Shown: positions 59,379-64,000 of the stretch, in pieces
Layout: each line of letters starts with the position of its first letter
Position numbering within the stretch: position 1 is the first letter of the stretch
NCBI GenBank assembly: GCA_022316685.1
Contig: JAKJHU010000136.1
Span: 1,178,001-1,242,000 of the forward strand
Direction: 5' to 3'
Length of the DNA stretch: 64,000 bases
Source: Progne subis subis
Lineage: Eukaryota > Chordata > Aves > Passeriformes > Hirundinidae
Notes under the pieces: model-generated
What the model was told of the DNA's origin: nothing
The model's database searches: none
What the model saw: only the letters and a program-made list of their open reading frames with translations
Position numbers and translations under genes: made by a program

Positions 59379-60041
59379 TGTCTCGGTTTGAAAAAAGACA
59401 GGTGTCTGCTAAGGAGAGACAGGCCTTTCCAGGGAAATGAGGAATTTAAATTCTTCCCTCCGTGTTATTATAATTTGGAAGATTAAACGAAAAACTTTTC
59501 GGTCAGAGCTATGGGGAAAAGGAATAACAGTCCTTTACTAGTAAATATAACAGGACAGACAAACAACAACAGCAATTATAATAACAGTAAAACAGAACCA
59601 AAGAACCCCGAGGGCAAACGGTGGAAAGCTCCGGCGCTGGTGGCTGGAAACGGTGGATTATCCTCAGCAGGCAGGCAGGGGGGTGCCCTGGCAGGCAAGG
59701 TGGGCAATGCCGGAGAAGCCGCAGCGGCTGTACCAGGGTTGACCCAAAATCCAGCAGGACAGCGAAGAAACTCCGAATTCCTGGGCACTCCAACAGATGG
59801 TAGAATTCCCAGGACCAAACTCCTCCGGTAGCCGTGGACTCCAGCCAGCCGTCCCCGATCCGTGCTCCCCGGAAGACTGAGAGCTGTGTGTCCCCACCTC
59901 AGCTCTCCGCGAGCCTCCTCCCTCCCCCAAAACCAAGCGATCAACTTCTTTTGTCAGGTTAAGCACCGCTTAACTACTCCTACTTAAAATCTAGCGACTC
60001 ATGGGGGGGAAAAATTCTACAGGAGAACTTAACCCTCAACA
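59379..60041 (-). repeat. 5' LTR of the provirus
   Basis: 663 bp, matching the 3' LTR at all but five sites. It would carry the proviral promoter; no strong TATA box is evident by eye. Confidence 0.97.
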
Positions 60042-60046
60042 GCAGC
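60042..60046. repeat. Target-site duplication GCAGC (right)
   Basis: Exact partner of 53470-53474. Confidence 0.9.
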
Positions 60047-61894
60047 ACCAGCCATTGCAGTGGCTGCTGCAGCTCACATGAGCTGGGAGGTGCCGAAGGG
60101 GATGGTGCGGGACTGGGGGTACTTTGGTGGCACTGACACCCTGGGCCGGCAGGGACAGGTCTGGTGATGGCTGATGAGCAGAGCCCACCCGATGCCCCCT
60201 GTCCTGGCACCATCAGGACACCTCCCACACATCACCCGGGGGTTTATTTTTAAACCTGGCTTTTTTGGGGCACGCTTTCTGTTGTTTCTATCTTCTCTAC
60301 CCACACTTTCGTCGGTTCAGCAGGGGTCACTTCCTCCCAGACTAGCCCACTGGGGTCTGGAGCCATCTGGGCTCATCCTTACCCACGCCGGTGCCACGAC
60401 TTGCGGCACACGGCTTTGCCAAGCTTGTGCCCTGCAGGAACCCATGAGTCACCGCAGAGCGATTGCCTCACCCAGTGCTGACGGCAGCCCTGTCCACAGT
60501 CAGGTTTCACTTTTGTTCTCGCACCTGGAAATCCCACACCTGGAATTTCTCGGTCCAAGCAAGCTTGAGTGGTCCCAGGCTGGATGAACCCAAGGAAGGA
60601 GCTCCACCATCACCATCTGTGCTGCTCTCCGGGCACACCACCATAGCTAGCTGGGACTGGAGCGACGATTGTGGCGGGTCCCCAGTGCCCCGGAGACTCT
60701 GTTGGGCACAGTGTGATGTCCCCAGCCCATGCTGGCTTTGGGGAACTCTCCACTGCCAGGCCAGGAGCTGCCACTGGCATGGTTTGGAGGAGCTGTGGGG
60801 AATGCAGCCAGGCTTTGCTGGCTGGGCCATGGTGGAGCGTGACACTGCTGGGCAAGACGCACCAAAGCCCAGGAAGGCAATGCTCCATCCCATTAAGAAA
60901 AAGCCCTCACTGCTGCTCAGCCAGGCCCCTGGAGGCTCAGCTGCGGCTGGAGGTGGCACAAATACCTGAGCGAGGTTCCCAGATAGATCCTCGTCCCTCC
61001 ATCCCAGCCACCGTGAGCGCCAGGGGCTGCGCTCATGGCCCAGCTTCACCCCGCAGCTTTGGCTTTTCTTTGCTGCCTCTGAATTTCTTTCTGCACGTGT
61101 GAAGAGATGAGGTTTCACTTTAATTCTACAAACAGAAGTGACACGTGGGAGAGAAAAGCCACAGCGATGGGAAACAGGAGCCAAAGCTGTCCCACGAGGA
61201 TGTGATGCTGCTCTGTGACCCGACGGGTGACCCGAAAGTGTCTCAGCAGGGATCGGTGGGTGTGGGAGCGTGGTTGGTGGTAGGTCACCCCTTTCTCACT
61301 GGAGGCCACATTTATTTTACATCTGTCGGGATCTTCTGCTAAGGTGCCCTCTATTCCAGCTGAGCTATGCCTGCTTGGATGACAGAAGTGGACTTATTTA
61401 TGCTAGTTTGCACTTGTATTTCACAGCTGTATTGATCATTAATTTTGTTGTGTTGAATAAGAATTAATCTCCTGTGGGTTTCTTTAATGGGACAGAAAGG
61501 AAAGACAGAGCCATTGTCCTGTCCACCAAAAGGGCAGAAAAGAGACCCCAGCCCACACCAGGGCTCAGGCTTTTCATTACTGACCTCCCCTGTGCTGCTG
61601 TGAGGGAGCTGGCATGGGGGCCTACGTGTCAGCCTGCTCCAGTGGCCACATCCATGACTGGAAAACCTGCGCCCACCATGCTCTGGGGCTCTAGCACCAC
61701 GTTTTGTGTCCTGGCTCTTCTCCGAGCTGTCTCTGCATCCAGTTTGGAAGAAGTGGAATGAGTCACTGTCCAGCCTGTGCTGGCCTCTCCCATTCTTCAT
61801 CTACACCGTGGTTTTCCAGGAAAGATCTGAGCCCTCTGACATGCTGCTGGAGCAAGAGGAGGGCTCAAGAACGGCTGGATGGACCCTGTGACAA
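60047..61894. other. No gene seen (intergenic)
   Basis: Between the provirus and a CR1. A 225-codon minus-strand frame (60507-61184) has no recognisable motif and no splice-linked partner. Confidence 0.45.
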
Positions 61895-62670
61895 CAGCTG
61901 GTCCTGCTCAACCTCTTTATTAATGATCTGGATGATGAGGGCCAGGGGACCCTTGCTGTACCATGCTCAGTGGTGACACCAAACTGGGAGAAGCAGATGA
62001 CCCAGCAAGGGATTGTGCCACTGTCCACAGGGAACTCAACAAGCTGGAGAAGTGGGCTGGTGGGAACCTCTGAAGCTCAGCAAGGGGAAGGGCAAAGTCC
62101 TGCACCTGAGGAGGAACAGCCCCATGCACCAGGACTGGGGCTGCCTGCAGAGAAACAAACAGGGCAGAAAAGGACCTGGTGGGTAGCAGGTTGAATATGA
62201 GCCAGGAAAGTGTCCTGGTGCCAAAGAAGGTGAATGGTATCCGGGGCTGCACTGGGAGGAGTGTTTCCAGAAGGCTGAGGAAAGTGATTCCTCCCCTCTC
62301 CTCAGTGCTGGTGAGGCCACCCCTGAAGTGCTGGCTCCAGTTTTGGGCTCCTCAGTGGGAGAGAGACATGGCAGGGACTGGAGGGAGTCCAATCAAGGTC
62401 ACGAAGATGATGGACAGGAATGTCTCTCCTATGAGGAAAGGTTGAGAGAGGAGGCTCAGGGGCTCCTGGTGGTGTGACAGCACAGCACAAGCTGAACCAG
62501 GAAAGTCCATGCGAACACAAAAAAACACAGAGAGGCTGCGAAGTGTCCACTCCATCCTTGGAGATGCTCAAAACTGGTCACTGTCCTGGGCAGCACGTGC
62601 CAGCTGATCCAGCCAGAGCAAGGGTTGGACTGGATGATGTCCCAGCCCACCTCCACAACCACATCCATGC
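61895..62670 (+). mobile_element. CR1 LINE fragment with reverse-transcriptase remnant
   Basis: The 5' part translates to a degraded piece of the CR1 reverse transcriptase (VLLNLFINDLDDE at about 61901-61939), followed by the CR1 sequence 'gctggagaagtgggctggtg', 'gaagggcaaagtcctgcacc' and 'aaggttgagagaggaggctc', ending around 'gttggactggatgatgtccc'. Frameshifts and stops make it inactive. At about 775 bp it is the longest CR1 in the window. Confidence 0.85.
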
Positions 62671-63522
62671 CACTCTGCTCACCCACAGGTGTACACATGC
62701 TTCCACAAGAACTTCTCTCCTTTTCTGAGACTCTTTGAAATCAGCACTTTAGTTCCAAATATGAACATTAAAAATTGGATCCTCCTGGAGTGTTCTGTGG
62801 CCATCGTGCAAAGCCCTGTGAAGTGCATTTATGCCTTTTGCTTTCTTACTGTGTTTTCTTCTTAGATCCAGGTATTGCCCTAATTTTTTTATATTTAATG
62901 CTTGATGAACCAGCACATGAGACTAAAAGGACAGCAGTGACCACAGGAGGTTCCCTGGAGAGAGGGACAGTTCCAGCAGTCAGCAGAGGGATGTCAACAC
63001 ACCCTATTTGTGTCTCCAGGCTGAAAGGGAAGGAAGCCCCAGACAGCTCCAGTGGCTTGTAGGGTGGCAGTCCTGCTCATCTTCATCTTCCTCCACAACT
63101 CTGTGTCCCACCTGGAAAACTTCAGCTTGAAGTACTTCTGCTTTCACCTTTTTCCCTGCTCTGGTTGTGAGCCTTGTCCCTCAGGATAACACAGCCATAA
63201 AAGCTCATGCCTGCAGCCCAGACTGTGCCGTGCCCACTCCTGGCTGCTGCTTATGCCCCCGCCCTGCCACAGCCTTTCCCACAGGGAAACCGAGGCCCGA
63301 ACTCCTGCTGCCACGCAGGAGGCACCAAAACCCTCCTGTCCCTCGTGAACCTGTTGTCCCCAGGTGCCTCGTGCAGCTTTGAGCAGGGGTGGGGCTGGTG
63401 TCCCCCCACTTGCCAGCCACAGCGTGGCAGGAGCATCCCCCCAGCCCCAGCATCCCCCGGCACCCCGGGCTGGGGCAGAGCAGGCACACGGCTGGAGGCA
63501 GCAGCAGGGCAGGTAACAGAGT
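62671..63522. other. Upstream region of IFNL, no gene seen
   Basis: AT-rich at 62720-62900, then GC-richer toward the interferon promoter. No repeat or exon is recognised. Confidence 0.5.
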
Positions 63523-63532
63523 GGAGATTCCC
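63523..63532 (+). promoter_or_regulatory. NF-kB-like site GGAGATTCCC
   Basis: Matches the GGRRNNYYCC consensus. It lies 11 bp from an ISRE-like site and about 80 bp upstream of a TATA-like box, as in an inducible interferon promoter. Confidence 0.6.
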
Positions 63533-63542
63533 GGCATGCACC

Positions 63543-63554
63543 ACTTTCATTTTC
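63543..63554 (-). promoter_or_regulatory. ISRE/IRF-like site GAAAATGAAAGT
   Basis: On the minus strand, GAAAATGAAAGT fits GAAANNGAAA, the binding site of IRF3/IRF7 and ISGF3. Interferon-lambda promoters in other vertebrates combine such a site with NF-kB. Confidence 0.65.
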
Positions 63555-63611
63555 TTGTTTCCAGCTCTACCAGCCCTGGGTTTTCCTATGAATATGAAAG
63601 CACCAGGCAGG

Positions 63612-63620
63612 AATAAAAAG
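63612..63620 (+). promoter_or_regulatory. TATA-like box AATAAAAAG
   Basis: An A/T-rich box about 240 bp upstream of the start codon and 58 bp after the ISRE-like site. It suggests transcription starting near 63640-63650 and a 5' UTR of about 200 bp. Confidence 0.5.
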
Positions 63621-63853
63621 CTGGAGGTAGAGCAGCAAGGCAGCCACAGCGAGCAAGGCGAAGCAGCTCCCCGGGGCAGCTACCAGCTCAGCAGCTCTGA
63701 ACAAGGCACCTGTGGCACCTGTCAGGCACCTCTGCATCTGAGATTTAGCAAATCCTGCCTCGAGTCCTCCGCTTCATCCTCTCCGGCATCTCGCACCGCA
63801 GCTTCCTCACCCCATCGCAATCCATCGCCGACGGTCAAGCTTTCGTTGCCGAA

Positions 63854-64000
63854 ATGTTGCGCCTCAGCCTCACCCCGCTGCTCGTGCTGGTGCTGGGGGT
63901 CAGCCTGGGGGCTGCCTTTCCCCATGACACCCTGAGGAAGGGCTGCAGGCTGTCCAAGTACCAGAACATTGCTCAGGAGGAGCAGAAGGCTGTGGACAAG
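63854..64000 (+). CDS. IFNL: Interferon lambda, first exon (partial, cut by window end)
   Basis: The ATG at 63854 opens a frame of 49 codons that runs off the window. Residues 1 to about 21 form a signal peptide (MLRLSLTPLLVLVLGVSLGA), and the mature start reads FPHDTLRKGCRLSKYQ. The Cys followed by L-SKYQ and, ten residues on, K-A-V is the pattern at the start of mature avian interferon-lambda, a secreted type III antiviral cytokine acting on mucosal epithelia through IFNLR1/IL10RB. The promoter motifs upstream agree. The window may end at or near the exon 1 splice site. From memory, chicken IFNL is on the same chromosome as MREG, which supports the call. Only a short piece is visible, so the exact paralogue is not certain. 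Confidence 0.75.
   Translation, partial: MLRLSLTPLLVLVLGVSLGAAFPHDTLRKGCRLSKYQNIAQEEQKAVDK

Larger units (their letters stand above)
53475..60041 (-). mobile_element. Full-length ERVL-type endogenous retrovirus
   Basis: A complete 6,567-bp provirus in minus orientation: 5' LTR (59379-60041), primer-binding region, gag, pol (protease, reverse transcriptase, RNase H, integrase), short 3' region, 3' LTR (53475-54137). Flanking GCAGC duplications show that it entered by integrase. There is no env: only about 110 bp lie between the end of pol and the 3' LTR. Domain order, the lack of env and the 5-bp duplication fit the ERVL (class III, spumavirus-related) group common in birds. The LTRs differ at 5 of 663 sites (0.75%), so the insertion is recent. 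Gag and pol lie in one reading frame with nine internal TAG/TGA stops and no frameshift, so the copy is not competent to make a full Gag-Pol. Confidence 0.95.

Noticed and set aside
60507..61184. 225-codon minus-strand frame between the provirus and the CR1
   Set aside because: No motif, with overlapping frames of similar size on the other strand. Likely chance in GC-richer DNA.
1..64000. CRISPR arrays, bacterial operons, tRNA or rRNA genes
   Set aside because: The window is vertebrate nuclear DNA. Its tandem arrays are contiguous minisatellites without unique spacers, and no tRNA-like A/B boxes or rRNA segments were recognised.

Overview
The window is nuclear DNA from a bird, probably a passerine. 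The evidence is several truncated CR1 LINEs with the avian 3' tail (ATTCTGTG-type repeats), a young ERVL-type provirus, vertebrate exon/intron structure with GT-AG splice sites, and three recognisable genes: melanoregulin (MREG), a class I SAM methyltransferase like those seen in bird and fish genomes, and the start of an interferon-lambda gene. No bacterial-style operon, CRISPR array or RNA gene was seen. Species and chromosome cannot be read from the sequence; from memory, chicken IFNL and MREG both lie on chromosome 7.

Layout. 1-28.2 kb: gene-free DNA, likely the intergenic side between MREG and its 3' neighbour. It holds CR1 fragments (805, 12610, 25003 and 26165), two copies of a ~430-bp LTR-like repeat (2497 and 15602), another LTR-like block (22078), a 41-bp minisatellite (18489-19056), a GGAA microsatellite and poly-A runs. 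28.2-42.3 kb: MREG on the minus strand, five coding exons, with a CpG-rich terminal exon and a GC-rich minisatellite just upstream of the start codon. Exon 2 carries one extra base that breaks the frame. 43.7-45.2 kb: a 1,549-bp solo-LTR-like element with a 5-bp target duplication. 47.8-52.0 kb: a CpG-rich region followed by a complete methyltransferase gene on the plus strand (six coding exons, 271 aa).

53.475-60.041 kb: a complete LTR-gag-pol-LTR provirus on the minus strand, flanked by GCAGC duplications, with 663-bp LTRs that differ at only 5 sites. Its gag and pol lie in one frame interrupted by nine TAG/TGA stops and no frameshift. There is no env. 61.9-62.7 kb: a CR1 fragment retaining a piece of reverse transcriptase. 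63.5-64.0 kb: an interferon-lambda promoter (kB-like site, ISRE-like site, TATA-like box) and the first 49 codons of the gene, cut by the window edge.

The three host genes do not form a pathway: MREG acts on melanosome/lysosome transport, the methyltransferase has no known substrate, and IFNL is an antiviral cytokine. The most unusual material is the provirus, whose stop codons and LTR differences all fit G-to-A change on the proviral sense strand, mostly at GG, as cytidine-deaminase editing would leave; the MREG frameshift; and the compact interferon-lambda control region.
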